A DNA stretch of 64,000 nt from Sipunculus nudus (GCA_026874595.1 CM049318.1:30600956-30664955), one strand, 5' to 3'; positions 48,421-61,675 are shown, counted from the stretch's first letter. A program made the numbers and translations. Notes: a model not told the origin generated them from the letters alone.

Positions 48421-49496
48421 GCCGGGCAGGCAAGAAAGGCCAGAGGTCAAGGTCACTTGGTTAGGCACAAGTTCACATGTGACCCGATAATTTGTGTAAG
48501 TTTCGGAACAATGGTCCAGTAGTCTCAGAGGAGTTCTCCGGAAACGAAAGCGGCGGCGGCGGCGGAACCCGGTCAGAAACATAGTATCCGCAAAAAATAC
48601 AACTAGCACCTAATCGTAACCGAGTATTGAATATTTTATGTTGACGATGATTGTCGCAATAGTAACTGTATATTTCTCGAGAGGCAGGGTTTAAATAGTC
48701 ACGAACATTTTCCGTAAAGACTGAATTATAGGAAACTGTTCCAAAGTTTGCAGGCTATTGAAAGGAAAGAAAAGAAAATTGGAAGGAAAGAAAAGCGATA
48801 GTCTTTCCGTGTGAACCTCGGTATCTTTAGCAAATGCGATTTGCGCGGACTGTATAGGGCTGAGCATGCGACAGAGTTTCAGTTAATATATTAGCAGATA
48901 ATCTGGAGCTAGTCCGTTAATCATTTAATAAAATGTGGATGGTATAGCCAGCTCTCTTATTTTTATACTCCACCATTATAGCTCTTTTACCATAGCTCCA
49001 GTGCTGGAAGTCGAGAGCGCTCCAGGTAGGAAGTCACGGAACTGTCGGAAGGCGATGGGCACCATTTTGACAACCGTGGGTGCCCGCTGAAACTGCCAGC
49101 CTGTGCCTTGACTGAGCCAATGTGTGCTTGCTTCTCATTGGCTAGTAATTCGTGCGCACGAATTAATAACTCGTGCGCACGAAAAAGTAACAAAAAGCAT
49201 TGAGCCCTTAACATAAGAGAGTTGTTCTCATTGGCCACTAATTGGTGCGAACGGATTAGTAATTCGTGCGCACGGATTAGTAGTTTGTGCGCACGAATTA
49301 GTGTGCGCACGTATTATTAAATATTTTTTCCACCTTGGAAATATATTTTTCACACCTAGCAATTCGTGCGCACGAATTAGTAATTCGTGCGCACGAGGTA
49401 ATAATTTTTTTTCACCATGTCGTCTCCCGGGCTCCGTAGGAAATAGACTAAATATATAAAAAAAACTTTCTTCGCCGTCGGCGGCAACTCTACCCT

Positions 49497-49890
49497 AGAC
49501 CACAGAGGCCAGTCCCCAGTTTATCTTTACCATTATGGACTGACGGCCTCGCCATTTAACCTCAGACATGTACCGGCCTCTGTGAATTAGGGGTGGAGCA
49601 CAGGGCTGATACCTCAGCCGAGGAAAATAGATTTTCACAGTCGGCCCCTACCCAGGCTTAATGGAAAGGCTGTGCCCGTGTATAACTCACGAGTGCGTCT
49701 TTGTTGGGTTCGTTGGTGTTAGAACCAAGTGATGGGGCAGGTTACACACCTGGGACCGGCAGGTGCTGTAGACACAGGGCCTGAGTGACACCAGTATTCA
49801 AAAATAATATTATAGGTAGCGAGTGCTATCGCCCTGTCACGTAGTCCTAAAGCGAAATTGAACTCTGCAGATGTGCATACTTTGATTAAA
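49497..49890 (+). mobile_element. tRNA-derived SINE, copy 3, abutting the second inverted-repeat element
   Basis: Plus strand: GAATTAGGGGTGGAGCACAG (A box-like), CTCAGCCGAGGAAAATAG, AGTCGGCCCCTACCCAGGC, TTAATGGAAAGGCTGTGCCC, then TGTCACGTAGTCCTAAAGCG. Same family as copies 1 and 2, diverged; the B box region is partly deleted. A ~75 bp leader with its own GGCCTC motif duplication precedes the head. Confidence 0.75.
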
Positions 49891-50230
49891 AAGTAGATGA
49901 GAGAGCATAAAATGGGGCGGTTACCTCCACCAAAAAATCTTTAAATCAAACAAAAAAATAAAAAACATAACCCCATACATCATGCGTTAGCTCTGTCGGG
50001 ATATCGTGCACAAACAACAGGTGCAGATAATTGACCCGAAGGAAACAGCCCAACATTTCTCCACTAGCTTAAACAACTCCATAAAATCGATGTACATGCA
50101 TGCTCTGAGTGATTAACCGGAAAACTATTATAAAAATTATAAAATGACTTTTACGCGATTCAGAAGATGTGTCATAAAGCTGTAAAGTATTCCGTTAACT
50201 CTGCTATGGGAAAATCACCAAAAAACTTTT

Positions 50231-52270
50231 TGACCTTGACTTATTGAATAATAAACATAGGACTTCCAGATATCATCACGATATATGACAAGTTTTATTT
50301 ACAAAACGATTCCTGAAAAATTGTGGCCAGTAGAATGCTATATGTGAGACGCAAGAACCAGGAAGCAGGCGAAATTGAGGACAACTGACAAACAGACAAA
50401 CATACTGACAAACTGACCCAAGATTGAGAACAGATGACTTAATCATGTTATGAAGAAACCTCAGAAGAAGATAATAAGCTATAGTTTATGTAAATGAGGT
50501 TAATAGTTTTGGAGATATGGCCAAAAAATGATATGTTGTGCAAGTTTGAGTGCACCGCCCCCTGGCGGCCAATTCTGGAAAATGAAAAATCAGTTTCAAG
50601 ATATTAGTGTAAGACATAAGATGTTATAGTTTTAAAAGGATTCTTTCAAAACTGTGGCCTGTAGAATGCTATATGTGAGACGCAAGAACCGGCAAGCAAG
50701 CGGATTTAAGGACAACTGAGAAACAGACGGACACACAGACAAAGTGACTCAAGATTGAGACCAAATGAATACAACAATTTTTGGAAAGACCCAGAGGAAG
50801 AAAATAAGCTATAGTTTATGTAATTGAGGCTTACAGTTTTGGAGATATGGCCAAAACATGGTATGTTGGGGAGGTTTGCATACAGCGCCCCCTAGCAGCC
50901 GCATTCAGAAAATGGAAAAACAATTTCGAGATAATAGTGTAGGACTTACGATATGTCAGTTTCAAAAAGATTCCAGCAAAACTGTGGTCGCCAGGGCAAG
51001 ACTACTGAAATCTCGAAATATCTTGTTTGACGAGATATTATACCAGATATCGCGAGACTTATAAAACAATCTTGCAGTACTTGTTGAATGCTACCTGATG
51101 CAAAAAACTAGACCTCTCTAGCTGTAAAAATTCCAAAGTTAGAAAAATAAGGCCCCTTATTTTCGAATATCATTACCTTTTTCCAAAAATTCGTAACCAT
51201 GGTTACGGCAAATTTGAGTCAGCTACATACCAGATGACTGGCCTTGGAATGATGTTTAAAATGAGCTATGTTTGAATAAGATACGACTAATAGTGACAAA
51301 GATATGAAGAAAAAACCGTTTTAAAAATTTTTGATGATCTTGACCTTGACCTTTGACCTTTTTTGCCCAAAAACAATAGGCCTCGAGGAGTTTTGTTTGT
51401 CTACCAGCTGTATAAGTTTAAAGACAATTGCTGCAAAATTGTGGCCTGTAGAGAGTACACAGACAGAAAGACTAGATGACCTGAGGTCACGCGCTTGCCG
51501 GAAATGATGTAAAGGTAGTCAGATGAACGAGCAGTGTCAAAGTGAACGAAAATAATCCATAGTTTGTGAAGAAAGAACCAATATTAACAAAGTTCTAGGG
51601 AAAATAAGTTTTTGATATATTTTGATCACCTTGACCTTGACCTTTGACTTATTTGAATAATAAACATAGGACTTCCATATATCATCACGATATATGACAA
51701 GAGTAATTTACAAAACGATTCCTGCAAAACTGTGGCCAGTAGATGTCTCACTACATGTGAGACGCAAGAACCAGGAAGCAGGCGAAATTGAGGACAACTG
51801 ACAAACAGACAAACATACTGACAAACTGACCCAAGATTGAGAACCGATGACTTAATCTTGTTATGGAGAAACCTCAGAGGAAGATAATAAGCTATAGTTT
51901 ATGTAAATGAGGTTAATAGTTTTGGAGATATGGCCAAAAAATGATATGTTGTGCAAGTTTGAGTGCACCGCCCCCTGGCGGCCAATTCTGGAAAATGAAA
52001 AATCAGTTTCAAGATATTAGTGTAAGACATAAGATGTAATAGTTTTAAAAGGATTCTTTCAAAACTGTGCCCTGTAGAATGCTATATGTGAGACGCAAGA
52101 ACCGGCAAGCAAGCGGATATGAGGACAACTGAGAAACAGACGGACACACAGACAAAGTGACTCAAGACGAAATTGAGGACAACTGACAAACAGACAAACA
52201 TACTGACAAACTGACCCAAGATGGAAAACAGATGACTTAATAATGTTTTGAAGAAACCTCAGGCCCGGAG
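50231..52270 (+). repeat. ~330 bp tandem/segmental repeat array
   Basis: Successive units carry GAATGCTATATGTGAGACGC, AGGACAACTGA.AAACAGAC, ATAAGCTATAGTTTATGTAA, GTTTTGGAGATATGGCC and a CGCCCCCTGGCGGCC palindrome-like core. The block 50231-50760 recurs almost unchanged at 51641-52165, so a two-unit segment was itself duplicated. Between lies a diverged part (50860-51640) with a TGACCTTGACCTTTGACCTT motif. No gene is supported. Confidence 0.85.
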
Positions 52271-53629
52271 CAGGGGTTCTATTAAAAACAAGTGACCCAT
52301 GGGTCATGACGCTCAGCTGCCAAGCATGACCTGTGACATCATGGACTGAGATTCACAACTTCCAGTCCAATTTTGAAGAACCAATTTGCCAGTTTGTTGA
52401 AAATTTTCTATGACAACAGAAATATATATCACCTATGTCTGGTTAAAACACAGTGAATTGATGGTCTGAGGAAAATGCATGATTGTTAAGCTTTCAGGAA
52501 CTATTCCAACAGCTTGCTTGAAACCTATCAGTCTCAAAGGAACACCACAAAGGGAAAATATAAGATCAAAATATATAGCAAAAATCAAGGAAATACATGC
52601 AAGAATTATTGAGAAACAGGTGCTTCTGTATGAATTTTTATTCAATACAAGCCAACTGTACTGCACTTTTATAAATGATGGTAATATTTATTCAGAAATA
52701 TTTGACCCAATCCTTTACAAGATTACATAAATATACATCCAACTGCATTAACTTTAACTGTTCTTGAGATAATATGATCAAAAGGAATTAAAAGATGGTT
52801 GCCTGGTGGCCATATTGGACTTCTGACAAGTCTGAAATCAGACAACAAACATTCTCTAAATCGGACCAAACATTAAATAAAAATTACTGAAACTGCACTG
52901 AAGAAAGAATTTCCAAGGTGGCTAACTGGCAGACATTATGGATTTCTGACAAGTATGACATTTGATATCCCACATTCTCCAATAAGAGACCAAACTTGGG
53001 CAAATTATCCAGTAATGAATGCCCGAAATAATTCAAAAGGCATGTCCAGGCCCTCACATCAGATTTATAGATATGCAATTGTAAAAAGTGTAAGTCCAAT
53101 ATTTTTTTTTATCACTTTGCTTTTCAATGGGGTCCGCAGGGTAGGTAAACTGCCAAACCTGAAAGAAAAGAAATGCAGAAAGCATGACTAAGAGTCTTGA
53201 AATAAAACAAAAAGCCATCCTAAATCAAGGTACACATCCACATATTATGAGAACAAACACTTGCTTTTATATGTGGTGATATATATTAAAATATTCAGAT
53301 ATCTAGGAAACTAAGTTTATTGCTAGGATTCCATAAAATAAACTGCAAAATGTTCCCATCATCTTATAAATCAGTAGCTAAACCTTAATACTATACTCTC
53401 ATAGTCTTAATGCCTGGCTGAAGCATTCTGACAACAGTGTTTTTGTTATGAAGTAACGAGGTACTTATCACTGAGCCTTATCACTTAATAGGCTGATACA
53501 AAAGGGAGTCATATGTCACCAGTGTCACTCACAATTACAGCCACACAGGGAGATGTACCAGCTGGAGTGGGATGGTTATATATACAAGAAAAATAGAGAT
53601 GGTCTATAAAATAAGTAATTGTGAACATC

Positions 53630-54480
53630 CCTGACCTATGACCTTGGCCTTTTGCCCATATATCAACTGGATTCTTTCTAAATGATGGGTAACTACTAAC
53701 CACTTAAATTTGGTGTAATTACTTGGCAACCAATGGGTGAATAACTTTGACCTGCAACCTTTAACCTGCTGACCAGCTGACCCCAAAATCAATAAGTTAT
53801 TTATTCAAGCAAAAAAGACCCATAAATATGAAGTTTGAGTCAAACTGAGTGATGCATAGATGTGGCATATGTGAAAGACGGAAGGTTTGGGTTGAACAGT
53901 TACACTTGAAATATGCTCACAAGCATTTAGAACAATTAAATATTGTGACCTTGACCTTTGACTTTTTGACCTCAACATCAATAGGCTTCTTCCCTTATTT
54001 GTAGGTAAGCCATATATGACAGATTGAAGGTACAGATTGAAAAGTTTGCCTGAAAATGACTCCACGCAAGAAGTGGGTGCTGTGAACTTGACCTTTGACC
54101 TCAAAATCAACAGGTCTTTTCCCCTGTTGGCAGAGAAGCGATATCAGTGCTGGAAGGTTTGGAATGAAAAGTCTAGCTTGAAATGTGTCCACAACCTTTT
54201 CAAAGAAGTGGATCCTGTGACCCTGACCTTTGACCTTGTGACCTCAAAATCTATAGGATTCTTCTCCAACTTAGTAGGTGAGCTATATGTGAAAAATCAA
54301 AGAATTGGGATGAAAGGGTTGGCTTAAAATGCATCCACAGGCTTTTCAAAGAAGATGCTCCTGTGACCTTGACCTTTGACCTTTTGACCTAAAAAAATTA
54401 TGGTTCTTCCCCTGTTGGTAGGTGAGCTGTATGTGAAAGATGGAAGGCTTGGGATGAAAATTTTGTCTCAAAGAGTTATT
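53630..54480 (+). repeat. ~140 bp tandem repeat containing TGACCTTTGACCT (DR1-like) motifs
   Basis: Units spaced about 135-145 bp each contain TGACCTTGACCTTTGACC, then TCAAAATCAATAGG, TTCTTCCCCTGTTGG, GTGAGCTATATGTGAAA and CAAAGAAG. Exact TGACCTTTGACCT, the reverse of AGGTCAAAGGTCA, occurs at 54089-54101, 54224-54236 and 54370-54382, and also outside the array at 51347-51359. Confidence 0.85.
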
Positions 54481-54559
54481 TCTGGGGGGTGCAAACACAC
54501 CCCATAACTTCGAGAATATAGGTCGCAGTGACCTTATTTCAGGTTTGCAAGGAGATCTT

Positions 54560-54725
54560 TTTATAACCTCTAAGACTGCATAGGGTTCATGGCCCTAGCC
54601 CCTACGGTTACGATTTGTTCCCTGCTAACGACCGGACGGCCGGCCGGACGGACAGACGGAAGGACGACGGACAAAGACCGATCGCTATAGCCCAGCATGA
54701 CTGAAAGTCAGCTGAGCTAAAAATG
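54560..54725. mobile_element. Interspersed short repeat with GGACGGACGG-type core
   Basis: A GC-rich stretch (ACCGGACGGCCGGCCGGACG, GACGGACAAAGACCGATCG) followed by CTATAGCCCAGCATGACTGA and AGTCAGCTGAGCTAAAAATG. I recognise this end as a common short interspersed element of bivalve genomes, from memory only. The 5' end is not determined. Confidence 0.45.
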
Positions 54726-57669
54726 GTTTTAACCGTTAGAAAGGTCTGTGGCGACTGACCAAAGGGTGGCCCCCTGGTATATACAGTTCTGTTTTTTTCA
54801 TGACTTGCAGCACAAAAAGACATGAATATTATAGGTGCGGCTCATGTATGGTTCTCAGGCACCGCCCGCATCAAGTTTATTCCCCTGCATCAAACATTTT
54901 TATTTCGATTTTCCAAAGAAATTTACCAATTTGTGCTTCAGTCTCTCGGACGCTTGATGTTTGCGGGCGATAATGTGCGGTTTTAACTCAAATTCGTACT
55001 TGAACGCGTACACGCACGTTTCCACTGTTTACTCTAATACAAAGTCGGTTATGCACGCATGCGTGTAAGCGTTTTATTAACACCCGAATATGTGATTGAA
55101 TATGATCTAAGCGGCCCGAAAACTTCTTGATGCAAGTGACTGTTGCTAATAGCGACCATCGGCCGCAAAAATGGTGCTATGATCGAGAGACTATAGTATA
55201 GATCTAGTAAGAGAAAAAAAAAATCATGTTGATTTCTGTTCAGGTAGTGAAGAATGGCAAGATTGTTCGACCCTGGGGGATTGTTGGCGGGTTTATTGAC
55301 CAATGCACTCTACGAACGTTACTTGAATTGATAGTGGACGGAAAACTTGATGAACATGAACCGTCGCTACCCATGCTGCTACATCCCAATTAAAACTTTT
55401 GGCCAAAAACACCTCAGATTTTGGCAAAATCTGGGGTGTGCGGCAACCCTGTGAAGTCCCATGAGGCTCCTCCCTGGGGACCCTTAATGAGATGACCAGC
55501 TGTATTATCTGGTTATCACAGGCCACATTGACAGCTTAAAGTAGTGCTCCGTATCAGCCAAGAAGGCCTAATGAAATATAGTTCATATTTAATTTATATA
55601 TTTCAATGATCATATACTGCCCAAGACGTTTATTCACATTCCTGACTTTACAAAGATGAATTTAAAAATTATTTGCACAGATTCTTGCTTGACAAAATGA
55701 CCAAGATATCTAAGTTATGTATGCGTAGTAATATAAAATGGGAGATATAAAGGGGCTGCGTGAGCTGAAGTGATAATCTGAAGTGAACATTGTAAATGTA
55801 TCAACTTTTTAAAAAAAAAATAAAAGTAATTAAATTGATTGAAAAAAAACCAGAACAATTGTGGCTTAAGTAGAAAAATAAGCAGGAATTATTTATATTA
55901 GTGTATTAACATACGAATTAACATAATGTAAGCATTATTTTATAATATCCTATGTTCCTACATCAACTTGACAAGTCAACATCCCTGTATGTCTTTAAGG
56001 CCTACCTTGAAAATTTGGATAAATATTCATCCATATTTTTGTTCAATTATTCAATTTTATGAAATATACAATAATATTGATTAAATAGACTACAGATAGC
56101 TAGACATACTTTTTTGTGGTGTACTGTTTATTCCAGTTTCAAATTGTGTCACGGATACGGTTTATAACTTATTCCTTTTACTACTGCCTGCTCAAAAATG
56201 TTTTTGAATGTTAACACATGTAAAGAGCAATCATTAAAAATAAAATAAATGTACTTATTTCTAAAGAAGGCAACAATCAAAACTGAATACTGGAATTATT
56301 TATGTTACCAATTTATATATTAAATATAAATATTAAAATTTTAACTCACTCTGAACGGATCCCCGCTGGATTGCCCTTGTTAATAACACCACTTTATTAT
56401 CTTATCTGACCACCTCACTGCTGTCCAGCACTAGCCTGACTGCCCACATGCACAGCTGTAATTACTGGTGTCTGTGGATGTAGGTCAGTGCTATCAGGTC
56501 TGTGTCACTTCTGGGCATGCATTGCTAGTTGACTTTCTGGTATATGCATGCACAGGCATATATGCACAGGCAAGTTTTCAGGGCTGATCAACGCTCAGTT
56601 CCTTCACCAGCAGATTAGTCTTATAAGCAATCCACTCTCTATTTGTTTCTGTCTCCGGCATGTATTTTATAGAGCGAAGAACCCAATCTGCAGACTATGA
56701 CATTTGTGATTATTACTGATTAACAATTTGTAAAAGTATGTACATATGTAAAAATACTCATATATAACATGGGTAAAAAAGTTGTGTACAGTTTAAAAAA
56801 ATTACTAATTAGAAACTGATTTATGACAAATGAGCTATAGTATTATAAATTAAATATATCATAAAGTGATGGGGTTACCATGATGACACGCGGTGCAGCT
56901 AATCACTATATATTACCCAGGAAAGAATGAAATTTTGTTGAAAAGTTGGATATAGAACAAGGAAGCAGTGGAACAGTATAGTTTGAAGACGATGTATGGA
57001 AAAACATACAAGACAGTAGGCAAAAAGGGGCATATTTGGCTGGATCAGATCCACATTTAAAATTTACTGTCCCAAAATTTGAGATTTCATCAAAATTCAC
57101 TGTGAACTTTTGCCAGTATCATTCGGACTCATGAACACACGAAAACCCAGCCAATCACATAAACCCCTGCCACCTCTGTTGGACGAGGTAATAATACACC
57201 TCATTTGATATATATCTATCCCTGACAGCATGCAAAATTTGAAGAAAAAAAATTGACCCTGACAGTTCTTTGAATGTGTAATATTTGAATGCGCTATATG
57301 ATCTCATATAATTTTCTTGATGTAACTAACAGATTTGGCAATTTCTTTGAGTTCACTGTTCTTGTCAAAATTCATACAGATGCCAATTTTCCCTTAACTA
57401 TTGTATGGAATTTGCTATATATATGAAAAAAAGTCACAATTTGATTATGCTTTCCATTTAATTTTTATTTTATTCATAAATGTCACATTTTTTAGATTTT
57501 AATTTTATTTACCAAGTTTTGAAAATGCAAAAGTATTTTTTTAATATGACACATATATAATCACAAAGAAACTTATAATAAACATAGGGACTTAAAACCA
57601 GAAATACTCATCACTTATAAACTTTAAAAAGAACTTACAGGAACTTTTTCAATGATAAAATAACACGTT
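54726..57669. other. Non-coding
   Basis: 54840-54990 echoes the TTCTCAGGCAC..CGCCCGC motif seen near 34760-35030. A 13 bp-stem hairpin (CACCTCAGATTTT with AAAATCTGGGGTG) lies at about 55409-55438. No gene. Confidence 0.45.
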
Positions 57670-57677
57670 ATAAATAG

Positions 57678-58105
57678 AAATGGTAGGAATTGATTTAAAA
57701 TCATAATCGATGACTAAAAAAAAACTACCGATGATCGATTTTTAATCAATTATTTTATGTACTTTCTATTTAAGCATAAAATTTGCTGTATACTATTACC
57801 TAAAATTTTGACTCCAGTAAGTGATCTAACATGTACATTTTCAGTCAGTCAGAACATCAGTGTTTATAATGAAACCATCAATCCACCCACAGTCCAACGT
57901 CTACTTGCTGTTGGGCGATTGTTGGCTGTGCAAGGTTCCATTTTGATGCTGTTCATTACTTTGTGTTCGTTTATCTCTGACAGGATTAGTTTGATTGCAT
58001 GTGCATAATCATTCTTAATCGATTCTGCAAAAATGCAATCGATTAAATCTATTTTAAAAGAATATGACCAATCATGGATTTAATCGATTAATTGGCACAC
58101 CGCTA
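57678..58105. mobile_element. hAT-like MITE with 8 bp target-site duplication
   Basis: Ends are inverted: left GGTAGGAATTGATTTAAAATC, right (reversed) TAGCGGTGTGCCAATTAATC then GATTAAATCC. AATCGATTAA-rich termini after a GTGTGCC box are typical of hAT MITEs. Flanks are ATAAATAG (57670-57677) and GTAAATAG (58106-58113), matching at 7 of 8 bases. No transposase. Confidence 0.68.
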
Positions 58106-58113
58106 GTAAATAG

Positions 58114-61100
58114 GCCCCTAGATATTTTGATTAAATTTCATCTGAGCTAAATGATACATCACATTCATTACTCATCATTATGAATTACTCTGGACCTTCG
58201 ATTAAGCATGTAAAAACATTGAATTCATATTTGTTTTATATAAGTGATCTTGTTTAAATATTCAACACCTGATTAAATATTTTACACACTGAGTATATGT
58301 TTGCCAGACCTTTTTTCATAAGTTGATTATAACAATAAACATACACATCATCAAATTAATATTGACCAATAAGAATTACACTTTAAATAAAACACAATGT
58401 AATTTAAAAGTACTAACAAGAAAACATTCCAACAATAAAAGATTGCAGTAGGGGATAAGCCCATCCAAAACTCAATTAATATGTGTTAACAAATTTTCAC
58501 AATAAATTGTTTATAATATATATATATATATGTGTGTGTTTTAATGCTTACAAAAAGATATAAATAGTATACTAAAAAAATCTCTATAACTTTCCTTAAT
58601 TTTCATGTTTTCACTATCGTGTTGTTAACTGACCTGTCTTACCTAATTGCACATAATTGTGTATAATTAGTTTCTGACTGCTATATGTAAACAATAAATA
58701 AAAGTTAAATGAGAGGTATTTATTGTCGTTTCCCATAGCTGAGACAGTTGATGTTGTTGTCCATAATCGGCGTTGTTTTTTCCCCCAATTTGGAACACTC
58801 TGTTTCAACTGAGTTCAAAAACTAAAGACCTTACCCTGGATGTTCAAGGTCAACTCAGCAGAATTATTGCTGGGTTTCTACAATTTCTTGTGAAATTGGT
58901 AACTTTTGAAGCTCTAGCTATACATTCCTCAAATTTGACACAGAAGTGGTTTCAACCAAGTTCTCAAACAGGATGGAAAATGTATGACCTTGATCTTCAT
59001 CTTCGAGGTCAAGCTAAAATAGAATTTATTTGTTAACACTATAACTTTGAACTTTGAGCCACTCAATATATTTTCATGAAATTTGACCCGTGAAAGGTTT
59101 CTACCAAAATCTCAGATGTTTAAAAAAAAATGGTGACCTTGACCTTCATCTTCAATGTCAAAATTTGAGAAGTATTATTTTCCCCATCAAATTAGGGAGG
59201 AGACATCTCTTTTTTTTAAACAAACTTATTCTAGTTTAAAAAAATTGTGATAACATTTTCGTTTTAAACAAACAAACATGCTGTATTCTCACATAATGCT
59301 ATAAATAGATGAATTATATAAATTGAAATAAATAAAGATGTATATAAAATATTGGGAAAAAAATAAACTGGTTGATTTTAAAATGCTAAAAAAAATTTTA
59401 GGATATTTTAAACTTTCGCCTTATTATGCACTTTCAGGGACATTTACAAAATAACCTTTTTTCAGTGATTTTTTTTCTGTTCCTGTCTTTTTCTTTACAC
59501 CACCGTTCACACATAAAAATCTGAACTGTGAAGGGTTCAGCGATGTTGGACTCGAATTGAGTCTAGACTTAGACTCAAGTCCAGACTCGAGTGCACTTTT
59601 CTTTTGACTAAGACTTTAACTCAAACTCGGAGGCTAGTGCTAAAAAATAAATAAGTCCAGCTTGATTTCAAAGTTTCATGACTTTTTTAATCAAGAACAT
59701 TATTTTCAGTCAGACACTGACTTGGAATCGACTGGCCTGGAATGATAGTTAGAACTGAACTACAACACTGGAATTAAGAGTTTAGTTACTCTTAATACTA
59801 ACCCTGAAGAAGCAATAATGTCAAAACTGTTGGTAATATTGGGTTACCCCTGATTCAGTGTGATTTTGTTACTGGTATTCACACACCCTGTGCCTGTACA
59901 CAGCAGACATGCCCAGGGACTTTTAAGACCTCATGAATTAAGACTGCATATGGTGGACAGGGTCAGTGTGAGTGCATGAAACACCAACATCCAAGACATT
60001 GGTGGCTGGTTGTGTGCTACTCGGTGGAAGCAACATGTGCAACAGCCTGCTGTGCATGGTGGGGTCCTGGCCTGCCAACTATAGATGTTGGGTACAGCAA
60101 CAGAGGGTAGAAATATAAAAACAATCTAAAAATAAAAAAAATATCTAGACAGACCAGTTCAAATATTTTAATGTAATTCACATAAATTATTTACAGTTTG
60201 TTAACACGCTGTAGAAAAATTATACTCTGACTCATATCAACACTGATGTTGAGAAAAAATTTGGGAATTACAAGATTAAATATATTTGATAACGTTTATT
60301 TATTCATATCAGGGTCTGAAATTAACATTCAGACAAAATACATGTACTGTGAGGGCAAGTTTATGAAAGTTCATTTTATAGTTTATGGAATTTCCTCCTT
60401 TCTTACATTACTAAATGCTAATATGCGTTTGTTAATATCATTTACCTTAAATATATTTTGCATTAAAAACAATGGTAATTTCTTCTGTATTGCAATAATA
60501 TCATCTTAAGATAATAACTAACTGATAGATTTGTATCCTGGTCTATACAAGTTAAAACTGGAGATTAACTGTCTCTTTTGAGTGCGTACTGGATAATATA
60601 GAATTTGACCGTTGATCATTCACAAAGACTAACAAAGATTTTTACAAGAAATACCTGACACACTCTTTATGTTCTTTCATAGAGCACTTCTAGGTTAAAA
60701 TGCAGGTCTTAAAAATGGTAACAGAAAGATCCATTGTAAGAAAAAAAATGAATAGTTACAACTTACATGACAGGGGAAGGTCTATATTTTCTCTCTCTTT
60801 TTTTCTCAATTAATATATGTTCTGCGGATGTTGCCCCCTTTATTATACACAAAGCTCAGAAAACAAAGAACACATATAGATCGAGTGTATGGAATATATA
60901 CCAGTAGTAAGTTAAAAACAATAAAAATACCCCCCCCCCCCCTTAGTGTCTGTAACATGATCAGTTGGTCAGGGATGGACACTGCAGCGACTGTAACCCC
61001 CCCCCCCCCACATATTGCAGTGTATTACAATATGAAAATTATAGGAATATATATATATATATATATAACATATATAACTTTTATCTCCTCAGAATGAACT

Positions 61101-61169
61101 GTATGTAACTTTGCCAGTTAAAGTAACAACACTATATATCATTGCCAAACTGCGCACAGATGATTATTA
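58114..61169. other. Non-coding
   Basis: 58830-59170 has TGACCTTGA.CTTCATCTTC repeated with GAGGTCAA/AATGTCAA, related to the AGGTCA-rich repeats further left. Poly-C runs lie near 60931 and 60997, and a short (AT)n near 61046. No exon found. Confidence 0.45.
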
Positions 61170-61615
61170 GATCTGTCAACTGGGTCTTCAATTCAATTCG
61201 ATTATCAATTATTGCCTTTCGATTCAATTCTCAATTTGATTATTGTATAGAGTCACAATTCTGTCAGAGACATTTATCTACTACAAAAGTTCTCATTCCA
61301 TATGATGCTATTAGATTAAGATTATTATACCCGAGATGTTGTGCAAGCCAAGTAATATTTAAATCTTCCCTTTCATTATTGTGCTTACATCTATTGAAGG
61401 ATATAAGGTGACTTCTTTGTTAAATAACAGTGCTACTTCATAAGGTATGCTGTTTATCTGTTCCTAGGTAAGAGCTGGAGACCGAAAATGTATGAAAATG
61501 CAATAATAAAAATTAATTGATTATTTCATGCACAATTCAATCATTGATTAATGACTGGCTTTGATTAAATGCATGATTATTTAATTCAGTTGTTACACCC
61601 CTATTGATTATGATT
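61170..61615. mobile_element. Second hAT-like MITE
   Basis: The left part CAATTCAATTCGATTATCAA, then TTGCCTTTCGATTCAATTC, and the right part ending CAGTTGTTACACCCCTATTG resemble hAT-type termini (GGGGTGTAAC followed by AATCGATT-rich repeats). Target-site duplications are not clear. It lies just upstream of the DDE-like pseudogene. Confidence 0.45.
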
Positions 61616-61675
61616 TGGCTGTCTCAAACTTTAACAAATATTTGTTTTGTGTCAATTGTTTTCAAATTTCACAGT

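Larger units (their letters stand above)
47126..49436. mobile_element. Second palindrome-array inverted-repeat element, 2.3 kb
   Basis: The left end CGGAGCCCGGGAGCCGACAT and the reverse complement of the right end (CGGAGCCCGGGAGACGACAT) differ at one base in 20. Inverted similarity continues inwards through arrays of the palindrome ATTCGTGCGCACGAAT and a block containing GGTGTGAAAAATATATTTCC and AAGGTGGAAAAATATTTA in both arms (47126-47350 and about 49140-49436). TA lies outside both ends. The interior holds an (AT)n tract, a 280 bp tandem duplication and no transposase. The architecture matches the element at 20461-22652 although end sequences differ. Confidence 0.82.

Noticed and set aside
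48987-49310. Minus frame with repeated LIRAHELL
   Set aside because: It is the translation of the CGTGCGCACGAATTA palindrome array in the arm of the inverted-repeat element.
47150-49420. Regularly spaced palindromes considered as a CRISPR array
   Set aside because: Spacers are short AT-rich variants, not unique sequences; units decay gradually, lie inside inverted transposon ends, and the genome is eukaryotic.
52433-52730. Overlapping frames of about 80 codons on both strands
   Set aside because: No domain, no splice signals, neighbouring sequence repetitive.
61142-61411. 89-codon plus frame just before the DDE-like pseudogene
   Set aside because: Lies inside the hAT-like MITE; composition is that of the AATTCGATT-rich terminus.
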